Shown piece after piece: positions 16,097-25,069 of a stretch of 64,000 nt of DNA (position 1 is the first letter of the stretch; the number at the start of each line of letters is the position of its first letter). The DNA is from an uncultured Christensenellaceae bacterium (GTDB lineage: Bacteria; Bacillota; Clostridia; Christensenellales; Borkfalkiaceae). Location: assembly GCA_910586825.1 (NCBI GenBank), contig CAJUJF010000006.1, positions 1 through 64,000 on the forward strand. The letters run 5' to 3'. The translations under genes and the position numbers were made by a program. The notes under the pieces are model-generated. The model was not told where the DNA came from and searched no databases. It saw only the letters and a program-made list of their open reading frames with translations.

Positions 16097-16447
16097 ATGC
16101 GTATTAAAAGAGGCGTAAACGGCGTTAAAAAACGCAGAAAAATAATGAAGCTTGCCAAGGGCTATTTCGGCTGCAAGAGCAAGAATTACCGGATCGCGCG
16201 CGAAGCGGTCATGAAATCGCTGAACTACGCGTATATCGGCAGAAAGCACAGAAAGCGCGATATGCGCAGGCTGTGGATCGCGCGTATCAACGCGGGCGCG
16301 CACATCAACGGACTTTCCTATTCCAAGCTGATGCATGGATTGAAAGTCGCGGGGATCGATCTCAACCGCAAAGTGCTTGCCGATCTTGCCGTGAGCGACG
16401 CGAAGGGATTTGCGGAACTGTGCGGCAAGGCAAAAGCCGCGCTTTAA
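16097..16447 (+). CDS. rplT: 50S ribosomal protein bL20
   Basis: A 116-residue, highly basic protein needed early in 50S assembly; it starts MRIKRGV and carries the LAKGYFG and NYAYIGRKHRKRDMR segments. In Firmicutes L20 also represses this operon through the leader. CGGAGG precedes the ATG, and a terminator follows 9 bases after the stop. Confidence 0.97.
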   Translation: MRIKRGVNGVKKRRKIMKLAKGYFGCKSKNYRIAREAVMKSLNYAYIGRKHRKRDMRRLWIARINAGAHINGLSYSKLMHGLKVAGIDLNRKVLADLAVSDAKGFAELCGKAKAAL

Positions 16448-16455
16448 GAACGACG

Positions 16456-16482
16456 AAAAGCCTTTGTTACAAAGGCTTTTTT
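16456..16482 (+). terminator. Terminator after rplT
   Basis: AAAAGCCTTTG (16456-16466), loop, CAAAGGCTTTT (16470-16480), then TT. It lies directly before the next start codon. Confidence 0.85.
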
Positions 16483-16488
16483 CGCATT

Positions 16489-17232
16489 ATGACGATTGTT
16501 TCGAAAAATAATCCCGCCGTGAAAAGCCTCGCCGCGCTCAAAGAGAAAAAGGCGCGGCGGGAACGCGGCGCCTTCCTCGTGGAAGGGGAGAAAATGGTGC
16601 GCGAATGCGTGCAAAGCGGAATGGAGATCCGTTCGGTCGCGGTGCGCGAGGGCTATCGCGGGGACACCTACGGATTCGAGCCGCTCGTGTTCGGCGCGGA
16701 CGCGTTTGCCGCCGTGTGCGACGAAAAGACCCCGCAGGGCATCGCCGCCGAAGTCGGGATCCCGAAATTCGCGCCGGAGCCGCCTGACGCGCCCTGTCTG
16801 TTATTGGACGGTGTGTCCGATCCCGCCAACGTGGGCGCGATCGTGCGAACGGCGGTTGCGGCGGGCTATCGGGAGATCTATTGCGTATCCTGCGCCGATC
16901 CGTATTCCCCCAAGAGCGTGCGCGCGAGCATGAGCGGGGTATTTTTCGCCAAGATCATGCAGACGACGCGCGAAGAGGCGTTGACCGTCCTTGCGGGCGT
17001 GCCGTTGATCGCCGCCGACATGTCCGGAGAAAACGCGTTTTCGTTCGCGCCGCCTCCGCTGTTCGCGCTATGCATCGGCAACGAGGGCAACGGGCTTTCG
17101 GAATCGGTTGCCGCGCGCGCGGACCGCACCGTAAAAATTCCCATGGAAAAAGAGACGGAGAGTCTGAACGCTTCCGTTTCCGCGGGGATTCTGATGTATC
17201 TGTTAAAAAAGAAATCGTTCGAGACGAAATAA
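16489..17232 (+). CDS. TrmH/SpoU-family RNA methyltransferase
   Basis: A 247-residue SPOUT enzyme that 2'-O-methylates ribose in tRNA or rRNA; the target is not deducible. An N-terminal RNA-binding substrate domain (about 1-100) precedes the SPOUT knot with motif 1 LLDGVSDPANVGAIVRTA, motif 2 CIGNEGNGLSESV and motif 3 IPMEKETESLNASVSAGIL. It follows rplT as in many Firmicutes. The start ATG 16489 abuts the T-tract of the rplT terminator and has no Shine-Dalgarno sequence, so expression probably depends on read-through. Confidence 0.88.
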   Translation: MTIVSKNNPAVKSLAALKEKKARRERGAFLVEGEKMVRECVQSGMEIRSVAVREGYRGDTYGFEPLVFGADAFAAVCDEKTPQGIAAEVGIPKFAPEPPDAPCLLLDGVSDPANVGAIVRTAVAAGYREIYCVSCADPYSPKSVRASMSGVFFAKIMQTTREEALTVLAGVPLIAADMSGENAFSFAPPPLFALCIGNEGNGLSESVAARADRTVKIPMEKETESLNASVSAGILMYLLKKKSFETK

Positions 17233-17244
17233 GAGGAGAGAAAG

Positions 17245-17985
17245 ATGTCAGGTCACAGCAAATGGCACAACATTCAAGCAAAAAAAGGCAAGGCGGACGC
17301 CGCGCGCGGTAAAATTTTCACCAAGCTCGGAAGAGAGCTTGCGGTGGCGGCAAAGGGGAACCCCAATCCTTCCACCAACTCCAAATTGGCCGACGTAATC
17401 GCCAAAGCGAAAGCGGCGAACATGCCGAACGACAATATCGAGCGCTCGATCAAGCGCGCCGCGGGCGAAATGGGGGACAAAGACTACAAAGAACTGACCT
17501 ACGAAGGGTACGGCGTCGCGGGCGCCGCGGTGATCATCACCACGCTGACTGATAACAACAACCGTACGGCGGGTGACGTGCGCGCGATCATGAGCAAGCA
17601 CGGCGGATCTTTGGGCATGACGGGTTGCGTTTCCTACATGTTCGACACGAAAGGCGTGATCGTCGTGGAGCGGACTCCGGGGCTGGACGAGGATACAATT
17701 ACGGAATACGCGATCGAAGCGGGCGCGGACGACGTCGTGACCGAAGAAGACGCGTTTGAGATCTATACTTCCGTCCCCGCGTTTTCCGAAGCGCGCAAGA
17801 TGCTCGAAGAAAAGGGCTTGAACTTTTTGCAGGCGGAAATCACCCAGATCCCGCAGAACAAGATCGTACTGCCCGAAGAGAAGTTGGAAACGTTTTTGAA
17901 GATGCTTGAAAAGCTCGACGAGAACGACGATGTGCAGAACGTTTATCACAACGTAGAATTGCCCAAAGAAGAGGAGATCGACTGA
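17245..17985 (+). CDS. YebC/PmpR (TACO1) family protein
   Basis: A 246-residue protein of the near-universal YebC family, described as transcriptional regulators and, for some members, as factors that help ribosomes through polyproline tracts. It has the standard start MSGHSKWHNIQAKKGKADA and the middle segments GYGVAGAAVIITTLTDNNNRT and GGSLGMTGCVSYMF. GAGGAG precedes the ATG, 12 bases after the methyltransferase stop, so they form one operon. Confidence 0.93.
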   Translation: MSGHSKWHNIQAKKGKADAARGKIFTKLGRELAVAAKGNPNPSTNSKLADVIAKAKAANMPNDNIERSIKRAAGEMGDKDYKELTYEGYGVAGAAVIITTLTDNNNRTAGDVRAIMSKHGGSLGMTGCVSYMFDTKGVIVVERTPGLDEDTITEYAIEAGADDVVTEEDAFEIYTSVPAFSEARKMLEEKGLNFLQAEITQIPQNKIVLPEEKLETFLKMLEKLDENDDVQNVYHNVELPKEEEID

Positions 17986-18008
17986 AAACATATCTTTCAG
18001 GAGCGAAT

Positions 18009-19241
18009 ATGACGGTAACCGAGACTTGCCGCATTGCAAAAGCGAACGCGTATGCGGTCGCTTTTTCGGCAGAAGCGGAAAAAAACAGAATGCTCGAAAG
18101 TGCGGCGGAAGCCCTCGTTGCGAGCGAATCCGAAATTCTTGCCGCGAACGAAGCGGATCTGAAAAATTTCAAGCGCGGGGAACAGCTTCGGGACCGTTTG
18201 ATGCTGAACGCTTCGCGGATCGCGGCGATCGCGGAGGGTTTGAAACAGCTCCGCGCGCTTCCCTGCCCCGTGGGGGAGACGATCGAACGGCATACGACGG
18301 CTTCGGGCTTGGAGATCGAACGGGTGCGGGTGCCGTTCGGCACGGTCGGCATCATCTACGAAGCGCGCCCCAACGTGACTGCGGATGCGATCGGACTGTG
18401 CATCAAAAGCGGGAACGCGGTCGTGCTGCGCGGCAGCGGCGACGCCTACGAATCCAATCTCGCCATCGTCGCGGCGATCAAGCGCGCGTTGCGCGCAAGC
18501 GGGTTCAATCCCGAATTCATTCAACTCGTCGGGGATCGTTCCCGCGAGGGCGCGCGGGAATTTATGCGCTGTCAATCCCTCGATGTGCTGATTCCCCGCG
18601 GAAGCGCGTCGCTCATTCAGAGCACGCTTGAAAACGCGACCGTTCCCGTCATCGAAACGGGAACGGGAAACTGTCATATCTATCTCGAAAAGAACGCCGA
18701 TTTCGACAAGGCGCTTCCGATCGTCGTCAACGCAAAGACCCAGCGGCCAAGCGTGTGCAACGCCGCCGAAAGTCTGGTGTGCGACGAGGCGTTTGCAAAA
18801 CCGCGCCTTTTAGAAATCGTCGCGGCGTTGCGGGAAAAGGGGGTGGAAGTCGTCGGGGACGAACGTTCGCGGGAAATCTGTCCCGACATTGCGCCCGCAT
18901 CGGAGGAGGACTTCGACACCGAGTTCCTCGCGCTGAAAATTTCCGTAAAAATCGTGAACGGCGCGGAAGAGGCGATCGCGTTTATCAACGCCCATTCCAC
19001 GGGTCACAGCGAGGCAATCGTCACCGAAGATCGAGCGGTAGCCGAAAAATTCCTGCGGGAAATCGATTCCGCGTGCGTGTACGTAAACGCGTCGACGCGG
19101 TTTACCGACGGCTTCGAATTCGGCTTCGGCGCCGAAATGGGCATTTCCACCCAAAAACTTCACGCCCGCGGTCCGATGGGCTTGCGGGAGCTGACTTCTT
19201 ATAAATTTCTGATCCGCGGAAAGGGGCAGATCAGGGAGTAA
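18009..19241 (+). CDS. proA: Gamma-glutamyl phosphate reductase
   Basis: NADPH-dependent reduction of glutamyl 5-phosphate to the semialdehyde, second step of proline synthesis. The 410-residue ALDH-fold protein has catalytic Cys250 in RPSVCNAAESLV, the RVPFGTVGIIYEARPNVTADA cofactor region and the C-terminal GPMGLRELTSYKF. AGGAG lies before the ATG, 23 bases after yebC. No proB lies nearby. Its last 11 bases overlap the convergent gene at 19231. Confidence 0.95.
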   Translation: MTVTETCRIAKANAYAVAFSAEAEKNRMLESAAEALVASESEILAANEADLKNFKRGEQLRDRLMLNASRIAAIAEGLKQLRALPCPVGETIERHTTASGLEIERVRVPFGTVGIIYEARPNVTADAIGLCIKSGNAVVLRGSGDAYESNLAIVAAIKRALRASGFNPEFIQLVGDRSREGAREFMRCQSLDVLIPRGSASLIQSTLENATVPVIETGTGNCHIYLEKNADFDKALPIVVNAKTQRPSVCNAAESLVCDEAFAKPRLLEIVAALREKGVEVVGDERSREICPDIAPASEEDFDTEFLALKISVKIVNGAEEAIAFINAHSTGHSEAIVTEDRAVAEKFLREIDSACVYVNASTRFTDGFEFGFGAEMGISTQKLHARGPMGLRELTSYKFLIRGKGQIRE

Positions 19242-19977
19242 AAGGCGTTTCGTCGGGACTTCCGAATTCCGTCATGAGTTTCCGATAACGGACGGGCAGA
19301 TAGCCGCGCTGTTGTTTCAGCCGTTCGCGGGAGGGAATGTTCACCGCGTTGAAATAGCGTTTCCAAAGGCTCTGCCAAGCGCTTTCGTCGGCGGAAAGGA
19401 GGATCTCCGCGCTTTCGAGCGGCGCGACGAAAGAATCGGCGCCGTCGTACACCGCCGCTTTTTTCCGCCCGACGTCGTGAATCGCGAACGGAAATTGCGG
19501 AAGCCGCGCGCGAAAATGCGGCAACAGAAGATCGGCGATATCATGATCGGGCGTGATCGGGGCGTACAGCGCGCCGCTCGCCGTTTCCGTAAACCGGACA
19601 AAACCGTGCAGACGGTGAATTTCTATCGCGACCCGATGCATGCATTCGTCGGCGGCGATGACGGCGTCCAGTGCGAGCATCTCCCGCACGGGGCGCTTTT
19701 TTTGCGCGATCAGGCGGAAATAACGCAGTGCAACCATATCGCGGTCGGGCTGGCTGCTGCGCAGGATCCGGTCGAGGTCGTGCATGCTGCGCGCGTCGAA
19801 GCCGAGCAACCGCTTTTTCGCCTTTTGCGCGCAGGCGGGGTCGGCGGGGACGGTTACGACGTTAAGTCCGAGCGGAAGCTGGCATTGCGTCGAGGTCAGA
19901 AACGCGTCCCGATCGCCGTAAGAGCGCACGAACGCCGTGAGGAAGGCTTCGTGCGAGCCGTCGTATAAGTAGATCAT
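19231..19977 (-). CDS. TIGR03915-type DNA metabolism protein
   Basis: A 248-residue protein that fits the TIGR03915 family, always found next to a radical SAM partner and annotated only as a probable DNA metabolism protein. It starts MIYLYDGSHEAFLTAF, contains a basic arginine and aspartate-rich middle (DARSMHDLDRILRSSQ) and ends RERLKQQRGYLPVRYRKLMTEF. The start overlaps the stop of the radical SAM gene by 4 bases (ATGA), so the two are co-translated. Family assignment is from memory of the pattern, not from a search. Confidence 0.8.
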   Translation of the reverse strand: MIYLYDGSHEAFLTAFVRSYGDRDAFLTSTQCQLPLGLNVVTVPADPACAQKAKKRLLGFDARSMHDLDRILRSSQPDRDMVALRYFRLIAQKKRPVREMLALDAVIAADECMHRVAIEIHRLHGFVRFTETASGALYAPITPDHDIADLLLPHFRARLPQFPFAIHDVGRKKAAVYDGADSFVAPLESAEILLSADESAWQSLWKRYFNAVNIPSRERLKQQRGYLPVRYRKLMTEFGSPDETPFTP

Positions 19978-21224
19978 AATTCCCCCGTGAGCGCGGAGAA
20001 CGCGGTTTCGGGGTTCGAAAACAAACTGAGCTGAACGGCGTTTGTCTGCGCTTCGCCCGAAGCGAGCAGACCCTTTACCGCGCGTTCGTTTTCACTGCCG
20101 TAGAATTTTCCGTTTGCCGTCAGAAAATGCCGCGCCCGTTTCAACACGACGCGCATTTTTTTCAGATGTTCGAAAGTGAGGGCGGTGTACCGCCGCGCTT
20201 CCGTGATTCTGTACGCGCTGCGCGCGCCGATTCCCGGCACGCGCAGAAGCATTTCGAGCGGCGCGCGGTTCACTTCGATCGGAAACAGGTGTAAATTCCT
20301 GAGCGCCCAGGCGCATTTCGGATCGTACTCCGTCGCCAGATTTTCGCCTTCCGGCACGATTTCTTCCACGCTGAACCCGTAAAAACGGAGCAGCCAGTCC
20401 GCCTGGTAAAGCCGGTGTTCGCGCAGCGCGCCCGCGGGTACGTCGGGCAGAACGGAATCGTGCACTACGGGAACGTACGAGGAGTAGTAGACCCGTTTCA
20501 GTCCGGTGTTCCGATAAAGGCTTTGCGTAAGGCGCAGAATCTGTCCGTCGGCTTCGGGGCTCGCGCCGACGATCATCTGCGTCGTCTGTCCGGCGGGCAG
20601 AAATCTTCCTTTGCGTTTTTCCTCGCGGAATATCCGCGATTGTTTGGCGAGGTTCCGCATCGGCGCGAGCAGGCTCTCTTTCGTCTTCTGCGGCGCCAGC
20701 AGTTTCAGGCTCCGTTCGGAGGGGAGTTCCACGTTATAGCTCATGCGGTCGGCGTACGCCGCCGTTTCCCGTACGATCGCTTCGTCTGCGTGCGGAATGC
20801 CTTTCACGTGAACGTAACCGTGAAATCCGTATTCCGTCCGCAGTTTTTTTACCGTAAGCAGCAGCCGCTCCATGGCGTAATCGGGGGAAACGCAGACGGC
20901 GGAGGAGAGAAAAAGTCCTTCGATATAATTCCGCTTGTAAAAGTCGACCGTAAGCTCGCAGATCTCTTCCGGCGTGGCGGTCACGCGGGGGACGTCGGCT
21001 TCCGAGCGGCTCATGCAGTATCTGCAATTAAAAACGCAGTCGTTGCTCATGAGGATTTTGAGCAGGGAAACGCATCTTCCGTCCGGCGTAAAAGTATGAC
21101 AGCAGCCCGCGGGCTTGCCGTTGCCGATCCCGCCGCTGTTTTTGCGGTTGCTTCCCGAGGAAGAACACGAAACGTCATACTTCGCGCTCTCCGTTAAAAT
21201 GCGCAATTTCTCTTCCGAAATCAT
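19974..21224 (-). CDS. Putative DNA modification/repair radical SAM protein (TIGR03916 type)
   Basis: A 416-residue protein. The radical SAM cluster motif is CVFNCRYC with Cys63, Cys67 and Cys70. An earlier cysteine set (Cys20, Cys41, Cys42, Cys51) could bind a second cluster. A helix-hairpin-helix segment VPGIGARSAYRI near 329-340 suggests DNA contact. The N-terminal YDVSCSSSG-NRKN pattern is typical of the family. No substrate is known. ATG 21224 has no Shine-Dalgarno sequence. A perfect consensus promoter ends six bases upstream, so the mRNA should be leaderless. Confidence 0.85.
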   Translation of the reverse strand: MISEEKLRILTESAKYDVSCSSSGSNRKNSGGIGNGKPAGCCHTFTPDGRCVSLLKILMSNDCVFNCRYCMSRSEADVPRVTATPEEICELTVDFYKRNYIEGLFLSSAVCVSPDYAMERLLLTVKKLRTEYGFHGYVHVKGIPHADEAIVRETAAYADRMSYNVELPSERSLKLLAPQKTKESLLAPMRNLAKQSRIFREEKRKGRFLPAGQTTQMIVGASPEADGQILRLTQSLYRNTGLKRVYYSSYVPVVHDSVLPDVPAGALREHRLYQADWLLRFYGFSVEEIVPEGENLATEYDPKCAWALRNLHLFPIEVNRAPLEMLLRVPGIGARSAYRITEARRYTALTFEHLKKMRVVLKRARHFLTANGKFYGSENERAVKGLLASGEAQTNAVQLSLFSNPETAFSALTGEL

Positions 21225-21230
21225 GGATCC

Positions 21231-21259
21231 ATTATACGATTCGAACGAATGTTTGTCAA
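21231..21259 (-). promoter_or_regulatory. Consensus promoter, leaderless, for the radical SAM operon
   Basis: Minus-strand TTGACA (21259-21254), 17-bp spacer, TATAAT (21236-21231), then GGATCC and ATG. The expected +1 is the A of the start codon. Confidence 0.85.
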
Positions 21260-21300
21260 GCGTTTCCGAACGTTTGTTTTCATATTTTTTTCGATACGCC

Positions 21301-21329
21301 TTGCACGGCGCGGCGGAATGTGCTATAAT
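21301..21329 (+). promoter_or_regulatory. Promoter of the two-component operon
   Basis: TTGCAC (21301-21306), 17-bp spacer, TATAAT (21324-21329); start near 21336, with a leader of about 83 bases. Confidence 0.8.
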
Positions 21330-21418
21330 GGGAATCGGAATTGTTTTTTCACGCGATTATCACGCGTTATTAAACGGAATATAAAATTAACGGGATATAA
21401 TCTTAACAGGAGGGCAGT

Positions 21419-22087
21419 ATGAGAGTTCTTATCGTAGACGACGAGGATATGATCCGTAACGTGCTTCGCGAATACGTGGAGTTCGAAGGCGGCGAAGCGG
21501 AAGAGGCGCGCGACGGCATGGAGGCAGTCTCCATGTGCCGCGAATCCGATTACGACGTGATCCTGATGGACGTCATGATGCCGCGGCTGGACGGGTTTTC
21601 CGCCGTAAAAGAGATCCGCAAATTCAAACAGACGCCCGTCATCATGTTATCCGCGCGTGGCGAAGAGTACGATAAACTCTTCGGGTTCGAGATCGGATCG
21701 GACGACTACGTGACCAAGCCGTTTTCGCCCAAAGAGGTGATGGCGCGGATCCACGCCGTGACCAAACGCGGCGTTTCCGTTCCCGCAAACAAGGATACAT
21801 ACGAATTCGGGGGACTGAAAATCGACGTCACGGGGCGCAGCGTTTTCGTGGACGGGCAAAAAGCGGAACTCACGCCGAAAGAGTACGAACTGCTCTTTTA
21901 TTTCGTAAAGAACGAGGGGGTCGCGCTTACCCGCGAGCGGCTTTTAAACAAAGTCTGGGGATATGATTTTTACGGCGACGACCGCACCGTGGATACGCAC
22001 GTGAAGATGTTGCGCGGAAATTTAAAAGAATACAGAAAATTCATCGTGACTTTGCGCGGGCTCGGTTATAAATTCGAGGTGCAATAA
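21419..22087 (+). CDS. OmpR/PhoB-family response regulator
   Basis: A 222-residue DNA-binding response regulator. The receiver domain (about 1-118) has acidic Asp7-Asp8, phospho-acceptor Asp51 in ILMDVMMP, and the conserved lysine in YVTKPFSP. The winged-helix output domain (about 125-222) ends with DDRTVDTHVKMLRGNL and RGLGYKFE. GGAGGG precedes the ATG. It is followed after 6 bases by its kinase and then by two exported proteins that may be targets or part of the sensory system. Confidence 0.93.
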   Translation: MRVLIVDDEDMIRNVLREYVEFEGGEAEEARDGMEAVSMCRESDYDVILMDVMMPRLDGFSAVKEIRKFKQTPVIMLSARGEEYDKLFGFEIGSDDYVTKPFSPKEVMARIHAVTKRGVSVPANKDTYEFGGLKIDVTGRSVFVDGQKAELTPKEYELLFYFVKNEGVALTRERLLNKVWGYDFYGDDRTVDTHVKMLRGNLKEYRKFIVTLRGLGYKFEVQ

Positions 22088-22093
22088 CGGCTT

Positions 22094-23587
22094 ATGGGGA
22101 AAACGGGAGGGAGAAAAGTCAGAATAAGGGCGGGCAGAAGCCTGAACCTTGTTTTGTGGTTCTCTTTTTCGGTCTTTGCGGTGATCCTGATCGTCCTGTA
22201 TTCCCTGATTCAGAATCTGCTCGTGCGGCGGCAGTACCGCGAAGTCGCCGAAAAAATGCTGCGTTCTGCGGCGGACAACATGCAGAGCGCGATTGCGGAA
22301 AACGAAAATCCTTCCGACGTCGTAAAACTGTTTCTCGAAGTTTCCAACCGTTACGGCGTGGGGTTTTACCTGATTTACGAAAACGGGGAAAACGTCTTTC
22401 CCGAACTGTCCGCGCCTGCGTCTTTTCCCGAAATCATAGGGAAGCTGACGGACGAATTACAAGGCGGCGATCCGGTCTTGTTCCATATCGGGGACGACAT
22501 GGTGCTCGGCACCGAGACGTCTCCGCTCGGCGGGCGGAACTGCTATTTGTTTTTATCTATCCCGTCCGGCGCTTTTTCGGAATACGAACAGAGTTTCGGT
22601 TGGATGTCCTTCGTGACCGCGCTGTTTGCGATTGTGCTGGCGTTCGCGGCGAGCGGCGTGGTTGCCGCGCTGATCACCCGACCGGTTACCGAAGTGACCG
22701 AATGCGCAAAGGAGCTTTCCCGCGGGAATTTCAATCTCAATCTGGGAAAAGAGTATTTTTGCAGCGAGATCACGGAACTTGCCGACGCGCTGGACTCCGC
22801 GCGGAAAGAGATATCGAAAGCGGACCGGATGCAGAAGGAACTGATCGCCAACGTCTCCCACGACTTCAAAACGCCGCTGACGATGATCAAGGCGTACGCC
22901 TCCATGATACGGGAAATATCGGGCGAGGATAAGAACAAGCGGGATGCGCACGCGCAGATCATCATCGACGAAAGCGACCGCCTCGCGGCGCTCGTCGCCG
23001 ATCTGCTCGATCTTTCGAAACTGCGCGCGGGGCTTGCCGAGAGCAAGAGTACGGTGTTCAATCTCTCCGAAGAAGTTTACAAGGTTGCGGGTCGGTTCGA
23101 GTATCTGAAAGAAGTCGACGGGTACCGCATCGAAACGGTGGTGGAAGACGATCTGTACGCGTATGCGAATAAAGAGCGGATCGAACAAGTGCTGTATAAC
23201 TTGATCGGAAACGCGGTGAACTACACGGGCGCGGACAAACGCGTCGTCGTGCGGCTTATCCGGAAAGACGGCGGCGCGCGGTTCGAAGTCGCCGATTCCG
23301 GCAAGGGGATTCCGCCCGACGAGATCGACACAATTTGGGACCGTTACTATCGGTCGAACAAAACGCACAAACGCCCCGTTCAGGGTACGGGCTTGGGGCT
23401 TTCTATCGTCAAGGGCATTTTGCTGTCGCAGGGCTGTCCGTTCGGCGTCATTTCCGAAGTCGGAAAAGGAAGTTGTTTCTGGGTGGAGTTCCCGCCGTCG
23501 GAAACGTCTCCGCAGGGGGACGCGCCCGTCAAAGAAACGGAACGGAAGAAGCCGAAAAAAAGAAGTAAGGAGGAGCGGGATGAATAG
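22094..23587 (+). CDS. Membrane sensor histidine kinase
   Basis: A 497-residue kinase, partner of the regulator at 21419. Order: TM1 (about 18-42), extracellular sensor domain (about 43-170) of unknown ligand, TM2 (about 172-197), HAMP (about 197-245), dimerisation helix with His256 in NVSHDFKTPLTM, and the HATPase domain with N box (NLIGNAVNY), DSGKGIPPDEID and GTGLGLSIVKGIL. The tail is strongly basic and acidic (KKPKKRSKEE). The stop overlaps the next start by 8 bases. Confidence 0.92.
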   Translation: MGKTGGRKVRIRAGRSLNLVLWFSFSVFAVILIVLYSLIQNLLVRRQYREVAEKMLRSAADNMQSAIAENENPSDVVKLFLEVSNRYGVGFYLIYENGENVFPELSAPASFPEIIGKLTDELQGGDPVLFHIGDDMVLGTETSPLGGRNCYLFLSIPSGAFSEYEQSFGWMSFVTALFAIVLAFAASGVVAALITRPVTEVTECAKELSRGNFNLNLGKEYFCSEITELADALDSARKEISKADRMQKELIANVSHDFKTPLTMIKAYASMIREISGEDKNKRDAHAQIIIDESDRLAALVADLLDLSKLRAGLAESKSTVFNLSEEVYKVAGRFEYLKEVDGYRIETVVEDDLYAYANKERIEQVLYNLIGNAVNYTGADKRVVVRLIRKDGGARFEVADSGKGIPPDEIDTIWDRYYRSNKTHKRPVQGTGLGLSIVKGILLSQGCPFGVISEVGKGSCFWVEFPPSETSPQGDAPVKETERKKPKKRSKEERDE

Positions 23588-24986
23588 AATATGGAGCGCT
23601 TTATTGGCTTTGCCGCTCTCGGCGGGGATCGGAACGGTCGGGACGCGGGGAGTTTCTTCCGCGCAGGCTCCCGCAGAGACCTATTTGCGCGGTGCCGACG
23701 GGATCGGGATCGTTGCTTTCAGCGGAGGGGATAACCTGTCCGTGCAGGAGATGCTGACGTTCGATCTGCGCGGGCTTGCGGAAGAGAACAATTACGGCAG
23801 GGCGGAAGCGGTCTATACGTTTTACAACCAAGGGGAAGCGGACACCGAGCTGACGCTGCTTTTGCCGTTCGGCAGGGATGCCTGTTACGAGGTGGGCGAA
23901 GAGCAGTACACTGTCCGCGCGGACGGACAAAGCGTGGAATGCCGCGCGCGGTACACCTACGCGGGGGATGTCGCCTTTTCGCTCGAAGCCGATCTGTCGC
24001 GGCTTTGCGAAGATTATCGGAAGGACGCCTTTTTTACGGAGACCATGCCGGTTACGGAGTACGTTTACCGCACGGACGGAACGGCGAAAGGATGCGACGG
24101 CGTGGATTTCGAGTATGTTTGCAACCCGATGCGCACCAAATTAGCGTTTTCCAAGCGCGGATTTACAAGCGTGAAAAACGGAAGAAACAAGACCTGGATC
24201 CCGCTCGGGGAAAATGCGGAGGAAGTGCGCGTCTATGCGATCGGAGAACCGCTCGGAGAATTCCGTTGCAGCGCGTATCAGGACAAGAAAGTTGCGCCGA
24301 CGGGCGTCGCGTTGCAGGTCGTGACCGTTAAAGAAACGGATTTTTACGAGTTTGCGCTCAGAAATTATCCCGAAGAGAGCAGCGTTTCGCGCACGGATTG
24401 GTATAACGGGTTCGTGGATATGCTGGTTTCCTGCGACGACGGTTGCGCGATCAACGCGATTCCCGCCGATTACGGGAGGGCGCGTCTGATGAAGTGGTAC
24501 GAATACGCGTTGCAGATCCCCGCGGGAGAAAGCGTGACGAACGTCGTGACCGTTCCGTTGCGCCCCAACGTAAGTTTGCGGAACGGCAAGCGATACGAAT
24601 ACGAATTTCAGCTCTCGCCCGCGCAGCGTTGGCAGAATTACGAGGGGATCGAAATCAAGATCCTCACGCCGTACGATCTTGCGGTCAGTTCGCTCGACTT
24701 CGAGAAAACGGCGCTCGGCTATGAGTTTGCGCGCGATTGTCTCCTGTCGGGCGATCTTGCGTTCACGATCGCCGAGAGTACGGATATCGAAGTTACGACT
24801 TACGGAAACATGACGCCCGCGCTTACGACCGCGCTCGTCATGCTCACGGTCGTCGTGTGTCTGGGCGGCGGAATCGTCGTTTTCCTGATCGTGCGTTCCG
24901 GGCGCAGTCGCCGCGCGGCAAACGATCAGGGCGAAGTCAAGGAAGGAATTATCGATCTCGGCAGGTCGGAAGACCAAGACGATTGA
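23580..24986 (+). CDS. Exported membrane-anchored protein, paralogue A
   Basis: A 468-residue protein with an N-terminal signal sequence (about 1-29, SAQAPA cleavage-like), a long extracytoplasmic beta-rich domain and one C-terminal membrane helix (about 420-442) before a short charged tail. Early motif: AEAVYTFYNQGEADTELTLLLPFG. Late motif: IPAGESVTNVVTVPLRP. I recognise no named family; the 'non-terminal interface then strand' style recalls DUF4424 only loosely. It overlaps the kinase gene by 8 bases and has GGAGG before its ATG, so it is made together with the two-component system. Confidence 0.75.
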   Translation: MNRIWSALLALPLSAGIGTVGTRGVSSAQAPAETYLRGADGIGIVAFSGGDNLSVQEMLTFDLRGLAEENNYGRAEAVYTFYNQGEADTELTLLLPFGRDACYEVGEEQYTVRADGQSVECRARYTYAGDVAFSLEADLSRLCEDYRKDAFFTETMPVTEYVYRTDGTAKGCDGVDFEYVCNPMRTKLAFSKRGFTSVKNGRNKTWIPLGENAEEVRVYAIGEPLGEFRCSAYQDKKVAPTGVALQVVTVKETDFYEFALRNYPEESSVSRTDWYNGFVDMLVSCDDGCAINAIPADYGRARLMKWYEYALQIPAGESVTNVVTVPLRPNVSLRNGKRYEYEFQLSPAQRWQNYEGIEIKILTPYDLAVSSLDFEKTALGYEFARDCLLSGDLAFTIAESTDIEVTTYGNMTPALTTALVMLTVVVCLGGGIVVFLIVRSGRSRRAANDQGEVKEGIIDLGRSEDQDD

Positions 24987-25000
24987 TCGCATTTTTCGGA

Positions 25001-25024
25001 AAGCGGGACGCACCCCGCTTTTAT
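25001..25024 (+). terminator. Weak terminator between the two paralogues
   Basis: AAGCGGG (25001-25007) pairs with CCCGCTT (25014-25020) and is followed only by TTTTATG. It may reduce expression of the second paralogue relative to the first. Confidence 0.5.
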
Positions 25025-25069
25025 GCCTTGTAAAGCGTCGACCGGTGAAATCGGTCGCGGGAGGAGAAT

